This document shows positions 34,590 through 46,734 of a stretch of 64,000 bases of DNA, piece by piece. Below the pieces are notes generated by a model. It was not told the origin of the DNA and did no database searches. It was given only the letters and a program-made list of their open reading frames with translations. The stretch is from Avena insularis. Its lineage: Eukaryota > Streptophyta > Magnoliopsida > Poales > Poaceae. Every line of letters begins with the position of its first letter. Position 1 is the first letter of the stretch. The position numbers were made by a program, and so were the translations under genes. The DNA lies in the NCBI GenBank assembly GCA_023614405.1, contig CM042697.1, positions 468,640,744 through 468,704,743 of the forward strand, written 5' to 3'.

Positions 34590-36136
34590 TGATACGTTGG
34601 AAACGTATCTATAATTTTTTATGCTCCATGCTTGTTTAGTATCTACTTTGCTTTATTTGTCTACACTTTGAGGTGATTTTTACATGTTTTCTGGTACTAA
34701 CCTATTAACAAGTTGCAACAGTGCTAGATGCATGTTTTCTGCTATTTTTGGTTTCAGAAAAGTTAGTAAAGAAATATTCTCGGAATTGGATGGGACAAAT
34801 GACAAAGTCAATAACTTTCCGTGGGGAACAAGAAGTCTAGAGGGGAGCCAGAGGGGCCACCCCTCCCCCCAGGCGCGACCACAGGTGGGCCCGTGCCTGG
34901 CTAGGGTTTGGCCACCCTGGCCGCCACCTCGGCCTCCCCCTTCGCCTATAAGAATCCCCCGATGCAGAAACCCTGAGAACCATATCAAAAATCCACGAAA
35001 CCGTCTGTAGACACTGTCACCATCGTCCCTAGATCAGGAGGATCTGAAGTTCTTCCCGACACCCTGCCGGAGGGGAGATCATCTCGGAGGCCTTCTCTCC
35101 GGTATGATGCGTGAGTAGTTCCACCTTGGACTATGGGTCCATGTAGTAGCTAGATGGTTGTATCTCCTCCTCTGTGCTTTCATGTATAGATCTTGTGAGC
35201 TCCGTTCATGATCAAGATCTAATCTATTTGTAATCATGCATGTTGTGTTTGCGGGGATCCGATGGATATTGAGATTATTATGTTGGTTTGATTAATGGTT
35301 TTGTCTTTATGATTATATCATGTCTGTGTTGTTTGTGATCTTGCATGCTCTCCGTTTTTAGTAGCTATCTTGTCCAAGTAGTTGCTAGTGACTCCAAGAG
35401 GGGGTATTTATACTCGATAGTGGGTTCATGCCTCTAGTTTCCAAGGGAAGTGACAATAATCTCTCCGGTTGTAGATGTGTTGTTGCTACTAGGGAGAAAA
35501 CAATGGTGTCTTGTTCACGGAACATGTGGACTGTTTACCTTACACACTTTCCTTAAAGCAGTTGTCTGTTGCTTGCAACTTAATACTGGAAGGGGTTCGG
35601 ATGATAACCTGAATGTGGACTTCTAGTCATAGATGCAGTTGGATGGCGGTCTATGTATATTGTTTTATTGCCCAATCGAATCTCATAGGATCTTTATGAC
35701 TAGTAATTGCATTGTTATGCCTTGCTCAGTTCCTGTCAATTGCCCTGCTGTAATTTGTTTACCCTTCATGCCATGTTGTTTATCTAAGGAGAGCACCTCT
35801 ACTGAACTATGGACCCCGGTCCAATCTTTACCACTGATACATCTTCCACTATTACTTGTTTACTTGTTGCAAACCATTGCCTTCCACACCATATGTTTAA
35901 TCCTTTGTTACAGCAAACCGATGAGCTTGACAATCTCACTGATTCGTTGGGGCAAAGTCTTGAGTTTGTGTTGTGCAGGTCTCCGCGTTGCTTGCAACAC
36001 CTGTGTGACGTTTCCTTCCTCCTACTGGTTTGATAACCTCGGTTTCTTACTGAGGGAAACTTGATGTTGTGCTGCTTCATACCTTGCTCTTGGGGTTTCC
36101 AACAAAGTGTCCCACGACAAGTGATGGGCGCCATCA
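34590..36136 (+). repeat. 5' LTR of J
   Basis: 1547 bp, TGATACGTTGGAAACGTATC to GGGCGCCATCA. The TATA-like tataagaa is at 34947-34954, directly after a GC-rich stretch. It matches the 3' LTR with few changes. Confidence 0.9.
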
Positions 36137-36145
36137 AGCTCTTTC

Positions 36146-36163
36146 TGGCGTCGTTGCCGGGGA
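36146..36163 (+). promoter_or_regulatory. Primer binding site of J (tRNA-Asp type)
   Basis: tggcgtcgttgccgggga lies nine bases after the LTR end and is complementary, with one mismatch, to the 3' end of plant tRNA-Asp. Confidence 0.8.
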
Positions 36164-36385
36164 GGCTAAGGACGTCTTCACAAGGGGAGTCCTTCACTTC
36201 CTTTCTCTTTACTTTGTTTTTAGTTTGCTTTGTTTATTTTGCTTGGTTTTGTTTTCCTCTTTTCAAAAAACCCAAAAAAAATTAGTCTAGTTTGGTTTGC
36301 TTACTTTATTCAAAAACACAAAAAAAATTAGTTCCTGCTCTAGTTGCTGGTCAGTTGTTGCCTTGCTTGGTCATGCTTTCTATCA

Positions 36386-37422
36386 ATGGATGGTTTCTTT
36401 GAAACTAGTTCTTATTGGCAAGGTGGGCTCACAGAAGAACAAAAGTATTATTATAAGGAACACCGTTTGTCACAAAAAGGGAAACACTTATGGGAACAAA
36501 TTGATAAGTTGAATACTATTGCTAGAGACGTGTGCTCTATTTATAATGTTACTTATTGCTTTGATAAATCTTGTTGCTGTAGGAGGTATAAACACCTTCA
36601 TTTTTAGTGTGAGTATAATGATAATGTTACCATATCTTCTTATGTTAAGGGAAAATATGACTTTTATGATGTGGAACAAACTGAAGAATTTATTGCTTTC
36701 AAGGGTGCATTTGAACTTGCTAGTTTGCTTGAAAATACTGATGATTCACCTTATGAATGTGAGGTTTATGAGATACTTAAATTCTGCTTTGATAATTACA
36801 AGGAAGCAAATGGCTATATTCTTGAATATTTTAATAGGTGCTTTCCACATTTGGAAGAGACTAATGCCTTGCAGGAGCCTATGGAAGAAGAAATTGTTGA
36901 AACTAGAAGCTCATTAGATGAAAAAGAGGATGAGAGTGATGAACAAAAAGAGGAAGAATGGATCTACCCATGCCTACCTTCTAATGAGAGTAACTCTTTA
37001 TCCCTTACATTATTTGATTGTCCCCCATGCTTGGCAAAGGAGGACTGTTATGTTCCCGTGGATCCTTTTGAAATCTCTACTTTGGATAAAACATGTGAAG
37101 GTTTTAATCCCACTATTTTTGAGCTGATAGAAATTATGTGTTTGTAGCTCATGAAAAGCATGATTTATGTGATAGCTATATTGTTGAGTTTATTCATGAT
37201 GCTACTGAAAATTATTATGAGACAGGAAAATATGGTTGTAGAAGTTTTCATGATACTGAAACACCTCTCTTTGTGCTGACAGTTTTGAAGTTACTATTGT
37301 TTTCTCTTCCTATGCATGTCACTTTGTTCTTTGTGAACTTATTTGTGTACAAGATTCCTATGCATAGGAAGTGGGTTAGACTTAAAGGTGTTTTGAATTT
37401 TCTTCTTGACGCTCTCTTTTAA
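36386..37422 (+). pseudogene. J internal protein of unknown function, one stop and one frameshift
   Basis: A frame starts at ATG 36386 (MDGFFETSSYWQGGLTEEQK), stops at TAG 36605-36607, then stays open in the same frame to 37147. A second frame (37138-37422; CDSYIVEFIHDATENYYETG, KIPMHRKWVRLKGVLNFL) overlaps its end and looks like the frameshifted remainder. Visible features are a Cys-rich patch near the TAG, an acidic Glu-rich segment near 36880-36960, and a hydrophobic stretch near 37280-37345. I see no zinc knuckle, protease, reverse transcriptase or integrase motif, so this is not ordinary gag or pol. It fits proteins seen in non-autonomous Athila relatives, but its role is unknown to me. 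Confidence 0.6.
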
Positions 37423-39865
37423 TTCAACTCATAGTTCTTATGAGAGCATCTTCTCAAGCTATCAAGCCTAACTTAAAGGCGTTAAAGAAAAGTACTTGTT
37501 GGGAGATAACCCAAGAGTTTCCTTGAGTCTTGGAAGTTATTACTTCAGTAATGACCTCTCCTTATCCTTTTTGTTTGCTTTTTGTGCCAAGAATGACCTC
37601 TAATGAGAGGGAAGTAAGATTTGGGGAGTTGCCGTCCCGAAACAGATTTCTGTCCTTATTTCAACACTTTTTGATTTGAGCAAAAGAAGATGTTTGAAAA
37701 AATCGGTTTTTAGTCTGTTTTGATATATTCTGCCATTATTTGCATTTGCTTCTTATTCATTCTTTTTTGGGTTATTTTTGGGAAATTGAGCTTTTTGAAG
37801 GAGTTACTACAGTGGCTTGTGTTTTTAGTGAAAATCCTTGATGTTTCAAAGCTTTGCCAGTGGTCTAATATCTTTTGAATACACTAATGTTGCTAATGAA
37901 GATTGTGTGAAGTTTTGTATGAAGGAAAAATTTCAGGTGAAGAGAGAGAATGATGTAGTGAGATGAAGAATGGACAAAAGCTCAAGCTTGGGGATGCCAC
38001 CATGGTGTCACCACAAGAAATATCCAAGAGTTAGAAGCGTCCAAGCTTGGGGATGCCCAAGGCATCCCTTCTTCATCAATAAAAAGCTCAGGTCTGTCTA
38101 GACACTTCATTTTTATTGTTTCATGCACAGTTGTGTTGTTCTTGGAGCATCTTAGTTTTCGTTTGCTTTGCTTAGTTGTTTAGTTTGCTTGAATAGTTTG
38201 GACCCCCGTTCTCGCTGTGTTGTTTTGCAAATAAAGTTGCTTGGTGTTTGTAAAGGAGTAGTAAGTTCTTGCTTGAAGTGCAAGAGGAGCTTGCATAGAT
38301 TGTGACTTAGACTTTAGCATGACATGCTAGGTGTTATTTTAGCATTATGCTTAGTGATTATTGCTATAGCATGTCTTGTTCCAAACAATTGGGATTGCTT
38401 AGTGTGCCTTGAAGAAATTATGCGATGGTATAGCATGCAAAAACATAGTATTGTGGTATTCTCCTTTGATGCTTTGCGTGGGTTGACTTGGCACATGCTC
38501 ACACCATGTTATGACTCTCATAAGTCACCATTAGCCTCTATGATCATCTAGTCCTTGACTTGTAGTACCACTCTTTGCTTTGATTAGTATGCTTTGTTGC
38601 ACTGCATGATTATGGCCATTATTGCTCTCTTAGTTGGTCGCTCCCAGTCTTTTGCTAGCCTCCACTTGTATGAGTAAGTCCTACTCATGCCTCCAACTCC
38701 CAAGAAACCAAGTTATTCCAAAGTGTCCACTATAAACTCCTATGCATGGTGTGTTACACCATTCCAAGTATATTCTTGTTTTCAACTATCTTCCAATTAA
38801 AAACTATTTTGTTATATGAAAACTTAGTGATTAAAGCCCTCACGAACTTGATGGCACACTTTATTCTTTGCCCCTAATAAACTTGAACCATTGTGACAAC
38901 TTTGTTGTATATTCTTGCACTTATAAGTTGGAATTAGCGAAACCATGTTGTCACGGTGAACGTTTTCAACATTGCACTTGTACCTTGTTGTACTCAGTTG
39001 ATATCATGTTCTTTTGTCTATGGATGTCACCGGTGTGAAATAAAGAGGGAACTTGTAAGTCCATGGAGTTTGTATTCTGTGTTAGAGAAACGCATGGGTC
39101 GCTAGCCTAAGCCATGCCTAATCATGGTGGAAACTTGCAGCATCACCATAATGAGCTATCTATGAAGCATCCTCAATAAAAAGCTATACATATGGTAAAT
39201 AAAAAGATTTCTGAGATGCTCATTGTCTGCTTGCCTTGTCATTTTGGTTTTGGAAAAGCTCATGTACCATATGCAAGGGGTACCCCGTTGGCGGTTCTCA
39301 ATGATATGCAAATACTTACAATCACAAGAACTTGCCTGGGCCCAAAGTTGAGTATGCATGAGGTGTGGCCCTCGTATTCAAGGGACTTGAGATTGCCAAC
39401 TTATACTTCGCTAAGCATATACTCCATCTTTGTCACTTTAACCTTAACCACTTCAAGATGCTTATGATAGGGGCAATGAGGGTTGAAAGCTAACAAGTAC
39501 CATATTTTTGGAAGCTCTTTTTGAAACTTGTAATCCATGCTTCCTTTACAAAAAGGCCTTTCTTCCACCATTATTTGAGTCTCCACCTTCTACCTTTAGG
39601 CACCATTAAGAGAGCATACTTGTCATTCTGTGTGAAGTGTTCCAAAGCTTATTGATTGATGCATATTGTGATATTACTTGTTCTGGTGATACTTGTTTCT
39701 ACTCACCCATGTGAACTTTGAAGGTGTCCTATGCATCTATATTGCTACTCTATGAGGGACAAGCTGGTGCCACTATGCTATGTTTTCTGTACGTGAAACA
39801 AACAAACGTTTTTCAATGCATGTTATTCATGATCTTTGTTTGTAGCTTGTCATGTTGCATGCATA
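37423..39865 (+). other. J 3' non-coding region with polypurine-like copies
   Basis: A 2.4 kb stretch with no convincing frame. It holds two copies of aagcttggggatg (37984-37996 and 38043-38055), identical to the true polypurine tract at 60513-60525. It ends at the L TSD gttac. Confidence 0.65.
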
Positions 39866-39870
39866 GTTAC
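39866..39870. repeat. L TSD, left copy (gttac)
   Basis: gttac precedes TGAAAGGATACGG and recurs at 60346-60350 after the right LTR. Confidence 0.82.
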
Positions 39871-42233
39871 TGAAAGGATACGGATGTCGCCTAGAGGGGG
39901 GTGAATAGGCGATTAAAACTTTTCCTAGAGTAGCTCAACAAAGGCGGAATAAAACTAGTGTTTACTTTGTTAAGCACAACCTAGAACAACTAAGGTTCAC
40001 CTATGTGTACCAACAACTTATGCTAAGCAATCCAAGCAAAAAAGTGATAGCAAGATATATATTACTTCAAGCACGAAGGCTATCACAATATAAAGTGCAT
40101 AAGTAAAGAGCTCGGGTATAGAGATAACCGAGGCACGCGGGGACAACGATATTTTACCGAGTTCCTCCTAACATGGAGTACGTCTCGTTTGGAGAGGGGG
40201 TGGTATTAAACCACCAACGCCACAAAAGGCCTCCCTTATTCTCCGGTGAATCTCACCCCAACGGGATCGATCCACGCTTCCAACCGGAACCTCTCACAAG
40301 GTTGGGGCACTTCTCCACAACTTAATTGGAGGCTCCCAACAAATGCCACCAAGGCCACAATGCCACCAAGGCCACAAAAACCGTCTAGGATTCCAAGAAC
40401 CCAAGAGGGACAAGCTCCAAAGAGTAACACGAACCAAATCCTCCGAGGAGAACTCAAACCGATGCACCGAATGCAAATGGCAAGAACACCACAAAGGTGC
40501 TCAAATCCCTCACTCTAAAGTTCCAACAAAGCTACTAAAGCTATTGGGGGAACAAGAGAGGAGGAATCAAAGAGAGACACAAAATCCCCCAAAATCTAGA
40601 TCCCCAAAGATGCACTCACAAAGAGATGAATCGGTTAGGTCAAAACGTGGATCTAGATCTCCTCTCTCTCTCTTCCACTCAAATATGGGCAAGAATCATC
40701 AGAGGGAAAAAAATTAGGCAAGCTTCAAGATCTAGAGCAAGTGTGGACAAAGCTTAGCCTAATAGATGAGGAAGAAGCACTCTAAACTGAAAATGGACAA
40801 AGCCTTAAATAGAGGCCCCTAAAATCTAGCCGTTGAGGCATATTTTCAGAACGGTCTGGTAGTACCGGATTTTACCGGTAGTACCGCACTGGTCCCAGGC
40901 CGAGCAAAAAATCAAGACAGGCAGGGAATCTAGGGACGCGGGCTACAGAAGCGCAAAGAAGAAGCGCATGAAGCGGCGCAATTAGCAGCCTTGAGCTGGC
41001 GCATGGGAACAGCAGCAAGGCAGAAGCGGGCGAGGCATCCCCCCCACGAGGGTCAACGCAGCAGGCGGAGTGGCGAGGCGAAAGAACGAAGCTGCGTGAC
41101 AGCGAAGCGGCCAACGGACCAGGCAGGGGGGGAGCAGCTGGCGGCGGCGCGCGCGCATGAGTCCACATCTGGTCAATGTGAGCAGGCGCGCGGCAGCAGC
41201 TGAGGAGAAAAACGGGCCAGGTCAAACGCGGCTGAGCAAGATCGAGCATAGAACCTGGGAGAAAAAACTGGGTCGGCCGGTAGTACCGGCCCACCCGGGC
41301 GGTACTACCGGGCCGGCCGGTACTACCAGAAAATGGTACCAGGCCAGGCAGAAGATAATCCGTGGCGCTCAGATGCGGGCGGTAGTACCGGCCCGCCCGG
41401 GCGGTACTACCGCTCGGCCCAGTAAACAGATTTTTCTTTTTCTTTTTTAATTAAGACTGGCAAATATTCAAACGAGTGTAACTTTTGATTGGTAGCTGCG
41501 ATTGACCCGATTCCAATTGCGTTGGAAAGAGGACGACAATAGCTACCCTATAAATAGTGAAAATATTGGTTATCACCAAATGAGAAAGTATCAAGTATAA
41601 TAATGTGAGATACCTCACTTGGTGAAAAACCAAAAAGCCGGCAAGATCAAAATCACAACAAGATACAAACGAAAGATCTGATTTTGATGATCAAGAGCTT
41701 GTTATGTAGATTACCACAAGATCTATATCCTCACATGGATAGGACCAAATAACAACCAAATACGATGATGCAGGTATGCAAAGGTTTGAGCTCTCTCCGA
41801 ACGATATGACCAAGTTACTCATTCGAGAGCCCCTCTTGATAGTACGGTTATCTATCCTAAACCCGGTCTCTCACACACAACATGAGACCAGCAAAAGGGA
41901 AAACCTATCAATATTATACCTTTGCCTTGAGCGTTCCAATTGAGCTCGATGTTGACGAACTTGACCTTCTCAAGATGGACCACCTTTCTTGGTTCCTCAT
42001 CATCGATCCATGATCACCGAGGATGGCAAGCATCAAACATGAGATCTTATATAGATGGCACATTTTGAGCTTGCACAACACATCTTATTCTCATTTCATA
42101 GACCTTGAAGCCAACACATGCTCCAAGCGATGCCAATGGACAATTCCTACAAGTACAACTTAATACACACATTAGTCCATAAAGATTGTCATTAATTACC
42201 AAAACCACACATGGGGGCCCACATGTTCTTTCA
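39871..42233 (-). repeat. 3' LTR of L
   Basis: 2363 bp. Strongly similar to 58061-60345 except for a block at about 40941-41155 and a shorter stretch at about 40856-40905. GC-rich GGTAGTACC hairpins are at 40858-40887, 41277-41311 and 41380-41412. Confidence 0.88.
41277..41412. repeat. GGTAGTACC/GGTACTACC hairpin cluster, L left LTR
   Basis: Two inverted repeats, at 41277-41311 and 41380-41412, each have an 11-12 base arm (cggtagtaccg with its mirror cggtactaccg) around a GC-rich loop. The right LTR has the same pair at 59389-59423 and 59492-59524. Confidence 0.8.
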
Positions 42234-42248
42234 ATCTCCCCCATTTTG
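42234..42248 (-). promoter_or_regulatory. Polypurine tract of L
   Basis: The minus strand reads aaaatgggggagat directly before the LTR start TGAAAGAACATG. Confidence 0.75.
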
Positions 42249-45200
42249 GTAACTGATGACAATCCCTTTAAGAGGGTTTATATAAGGAATATTAATGAAT
42301 AAAATGGTAACACCAATATCAAATACTACAAAAGTATGTGATATTGGTACCACCACCATATATAGAGCAAACTCCCCCACAATCTATGCATGTGTGATGA
42401 ACTTGAATTTCATTGCATATATTGCCAATCATTAACATTGTTGGAGTTTCCTCTATATACCACATGCTAGGCAACAACAAAGATGCAAGAGCATGAAAGG
42501 CAAATGCTCAAGAACAAACTCAATGCATAAAACAACTTCCAACTTCCCTTAAACCCTCTAAAACTTCTCCCCCATTGGCATCGATTGCCGAAATGGGTGA
42601 CAAGTTCTAGAAGGCAAATATAGTAATAATTCCTCCAAAGGTGTGCCTTTGCACATATCCAATGATGAATACTTGGGAGGGAGTAGAACTATATCAAGGA
42701 CCCGAAGATTTCCAAAATAAAATCAAACGATGCAAACAATTAGAAGGTCCAACAAACCAAGTGAAAACAACAAATGAGTTCAAATGGAAACTACAAGATA
42801 TTATGATATGAGCAAAAGAGTGCTTTAAATACCAAACTAGAGAAGCTCCCCAAGATTTGTGCACAATTCAAAATAAATGCATTAGAATACATATTGCACA
42901 AATATGGAATCCTCGCTCCTCCATAAACATTTAAGGCACAAAAATGAGAAAAAGACAAATGAGCATTATTAAGTGAATTAGATGAGCTCCCCAAAGATAA
43001 TGCACAAATTATGATAATTGCATTTGGGATCAAGGTGCATAATCATGGAATCCTCACTCATCCAAGTTCATTTAGTAATACAAGGCATGAGAGAACAAAT
43101 ATGAGTGCCAAAATGTGCAAACAAGAGGAACAAGCACTCATAGGCAATTAAATTTGGAAGTCCCTGAAGAATCAAAAGGAATAGAAAGGTGGTCTCCAAG
43201 GATTAAAAATCAACTAAAATTATCTTCTCATATGTGTATATGTCTCTAAGTGGAAAGCATCACAAAGACATATGCCAACAAATAAATATGCACACATAAA
43301 TAAGATATACAAGAAGTCACATAAAAGGCAAAAATGAAGTCATAACATATATCAATAAGTTTTTTGCTTCAAAGCATGGCCAAAGGCACAATTTTATCTT
43401 GTTGTACATTAATGAACTTCAAACAACAACACACTTCATATATTACAACTATCACCAAGGGAAAAGGAGAAAGTTGGAATATATGGAGAAAGGCAACAAG
43501 TATCACAAGGAATAACCAACTAGCAAAAATCTCACTATTGCACATGAGAGAAGTTGAGGAAAAAATAGGCAATAAAGTTGCTAGATTGATATATTTGGGA
43601 TTGATGGATCATATGCATGATTTTGTATAGTCCCAATTATATGCACTCATATCAACTTATACACATATACAATAGAGAGTTCTGTTAATACCATGGCTAG
43701 AGATACAACAATAAATACAATAACAAAAATTCATGCCAAGATGCAACCTACAAAAGGTTGGAAGCAAGATAAATATGCATGAGCAAGAGATACTTGTTAC
43801 CGAGATATAATTGGTAGGATGTAGAGGATATGAATTTGTTGATCATCCTATAGTTTGCCTCCAATTTTTATGTATGCATCAGTTCTTCAAAATTGAGAGA
43901 CAAGCATCCAATCTATCTCCCGTGTACCTAAAACACATTTAAGTACAAAATGGTCCCCAAACTTATTGGGTCCAAAGTGGTTAGTGCAACTACAATACAT
44001 AGGGGAGACTCCACGTAAAAATGTGCATATTGATATGAAATTGAATTTTATGCACAACTTAGCCAATGGGATTTGGTGGGGTTTCCCTTATATATTGGAT
44101 CAAAGAAAGCAAACATGCCACAATATAAACATATAGTAAATATGCATGCATAAAGCTCTCAAGAACCAAAAAGGAGATACAATTTGAACAAACACACCAA
44201 GTAAATCGAGATTGCACACACAAGAGTGTGACATGACAAACGATGTCCAAATTGTATCAAAGAACCAATTCAACACATCAAAGATCACAAGTTCAACAAA
44301 TGAACTAGGCTAAAACCAGGCGAGCAAAAGATAGGTAAAAATAAAAATGCTCAAGGATTAATCTCATTCTAAAATGGTCAAATCATGAAACAAGGAATGA
44401 GACAAAACCAACTCCCAAAAAGAACAAGGTTCCAACAAGAAACCAAACTCCCCAAACTTCTCATGATGGCACAAATACCAAAACGAAAGGATTAAGGTTC
44501 CAAGCACATAAAACCCGATATGGATCAAACAAAGAAGCATAAATATGAGTGTTCTAAAGAATATAGGAGAGCTCCCCCATGGATAGTGCATTATGTAGGA
44601 TTTTCTTTTGAAAGAAAAATGCACACAAATGGGATCATCACTAGTACCTATAATAATTAAGACACAAGAGGATATCAATAAAAGTAAAAGGATCCAAAAG
44701 TAGCAAGGAATACATGGGAGCACACAAAACATTTACTTGGCCAAAGATAGGACAAGATTTAAGCAAGGGACAAAGTGAATATGATCAATAAATTCTACCA
44801 TAATTTAGTACTCATTGTCCAAGGACAATAAATATTGGAAATAATTTTTCCAAGGTAGCTTGCATGGATATCCAAGATCATAGTCATAACAAGAAGCATA
44901 TAACTAAATATAAGAATTAAGCATGATACTTCGAACAAGTTTCTTGGTAGCTTCCAATAGTCACACAATCACTATTGATTAGAGTAACTTGAAGCAAATG
45001 GTTTCCATGCGAATATATATATCTAAATATGAGGAAACACATACCAAGAAACATTCTCATATACAAGATCCAAAATAAGATCAATAAAGGCATTCAAGCA
45101 AATTGGAACTTGTATGAGCAAATGTGTCACATAGGAGCTAGATAATAATCAATATCAAATCCATGTGACAAAACCTCGAATATTCACATTTTCTAGGATT

Positions 45201-45806
45201 TGTAATATGCACTAATCATATGACTCCCCCATAATGTGATACTACCATAAAACCAACACGAGGCAAAATAATACAAATAGAGATAATTAATGGACATTAT
45301 AAAACTTAATTTTCTCATGAGAATTATACCACATAGAGATTAGACAATAATCCAATATAAGTACTAGGTGGTATTCACAATGTATACACAATTTTAGGAT
45401 TGTGGAATGCCCAAGCATAATACTCCCCCCAAATGGGATAATCCATTAATCTCTCACAAGAGCCAAATAAGATATCAAATATAATCAAGAAAGGCTCAAA
45501 CACAAGAAACACGCATACATGTTGTGCCACCTAATCATACACAAATATGATTGATACCTCAAGATAATTAAGTGTAAAGCACAACATGTACAAGAGCATG
45601 GAAGATACAAAACCAACACATGCACAAGGGGGCGAGTAACTTTCAATGTAAAGAGTTTAGCATATGTTACCGCAAGGAGGAACATTGGAAATATAATATA
45701 ATCATGATACTACAAATGGCTTGGATTGACAATAATAATTGATGAAGATCCCTCAATTCTTCATAATGTAACCAAGTCTCCAATGCTCTCCAACAATACC
45801 TATTGA
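42249..45806 (-). other. L non-coding region with repeated polypurine-like motifs
   Basis: About 3.5 kb without a credible frame, AT-rich. The plus-strand motif CTCCCC(C) recurs at 42372, 42567, 42846, 42987, 44449, 44572, 45224 and 45423, often followed by A and a short AT stretch. On the element strand these read like the real tract. The parts around 42846-42930 and 42987-43075 are degenerate duplicates of each other (gagctcccca, then tggaatcctc). Confidence 0.6.
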
Positions 45807-46730
45807 TCAAGTTTTGGCTTGTTGGTCCCCAACCAAGTTGGGTCCTAAGAGGTTGGTCACAATAGGCTTGGCAACCCAAATGGTTCTTTTCTTGAACTCA
45901 CATTGAGCGCCAACAAATTTGGCAAACACATTGCCAACCTCATCCTTACAAAGAGAATAAGTATCATCAACAATGATAGGGTTGGATGAGGAGATACCAA
46001 TAGTGCATGAGGAAGAAATATGCCCCTTCTCATGGCATATGTAGCAAGTTCTACTCTTGCCATCTTTCTTCTTAGGTGAAGCCACAACTTGAGGAAGAGC
46101 TCGAGTAGTCCTCTTAGGAAGAGGCCCATTAATGACTTGAGGTGGAGCTTGAGGCCGCTTCCCTTGTTGCTTCACACTAAGAGGCTTTTTCTGCAATGGG
46201 CAAGATCTAACATGGTGCCCTTCTTCCTTGCGCTTGAAGCAAACAATGTTGGCCGGATTATTGACTTGATCTTGGCCATTCTTCTTGTTGTCCTTGTGCT
46301 TCAACTTGATAGTGGACTTGTTCTTGACATTGGAGTTGAATCCAAGTCCACTCTTGTCATTGGGGGATTTTTGCACACTCAAGATTTTGTTGAGTGCGAC
46401 CTTCCCTTGATGACCCTTTTTCAAGTCATTCTTCAAAGAAGTGACTTGAGCCTTGAGCTTTTTGATTTCCTCTACATGGTTAGTTTCAACAAAAACACTA
46501 GAGGAAGTAGATGCTACATTGTTAGAGCAACAAGTCATGGAATGTAATTCATCACGAGATATATCATGGTTGTGAGAGGATGAATTACAAGGACTAGCAC
46601 ATGGCAATATTACATTTGGAGTAGATATAGTTCTAATGTCCCCATGAGGCCCACTAGATGTTACCTTTGACACGATGGCCTCATGATCTAACTTTAGCCT
46701 ACCATGGGAGACTAGAAGATCCTCTTAACA
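45807..46730 (-). pseudogene. L gag-like gene, 3' part with two zinc knuckles
   Basis: The open frame ends at 45807. It starts inside the gene after the G2 insertion; the tool start at 46673 is not a Met codon (GTG). It holds a Lys-rich region, a first knuckle in which the second Cys is Arg (CFKRKEEGHHVRSC), a Pro-rich linker and an intact knuckle (CYICHEKGHISSSC). These would bind RNA. The frame of this part does not match that of the 5' part across the TSD, so a further frameshift lies nearby. Confidence 0.7.
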
Positions 46731-46734
46731 TGAC
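46730..46734. repeat. G2 TSD, left copy (atgac)
   Basis: atgac precedes TGTCACATCCC and recurs at 56531-56535 after CCTTACA. Confidence 0.88.

Noticed and set aside
36146..36163. tRNA-like sequences at the element leaders
   Set aside because: They are 12-18 base primer sites complementary to tRNA 3' ends; no cloverleaf surrounds them.
41277..41412. CRISPR-like or satellite array
   Set aside because: Only two to three inverted units with variable spacing in a plant LTR; this is a hairpin cluster, not an array.
40246..41450. Frames across the L LTRs (also at 58381-59562)
   Set aside because: They fall within LTR sequence, differ between the two LTRs and have no domain.
45807..46673. A host CCHC zinc-finger protein gene
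   Set aside because: It lies between the LTRs of L on the element strand and continues a gag-like N-terminus, so it belongs to the element.
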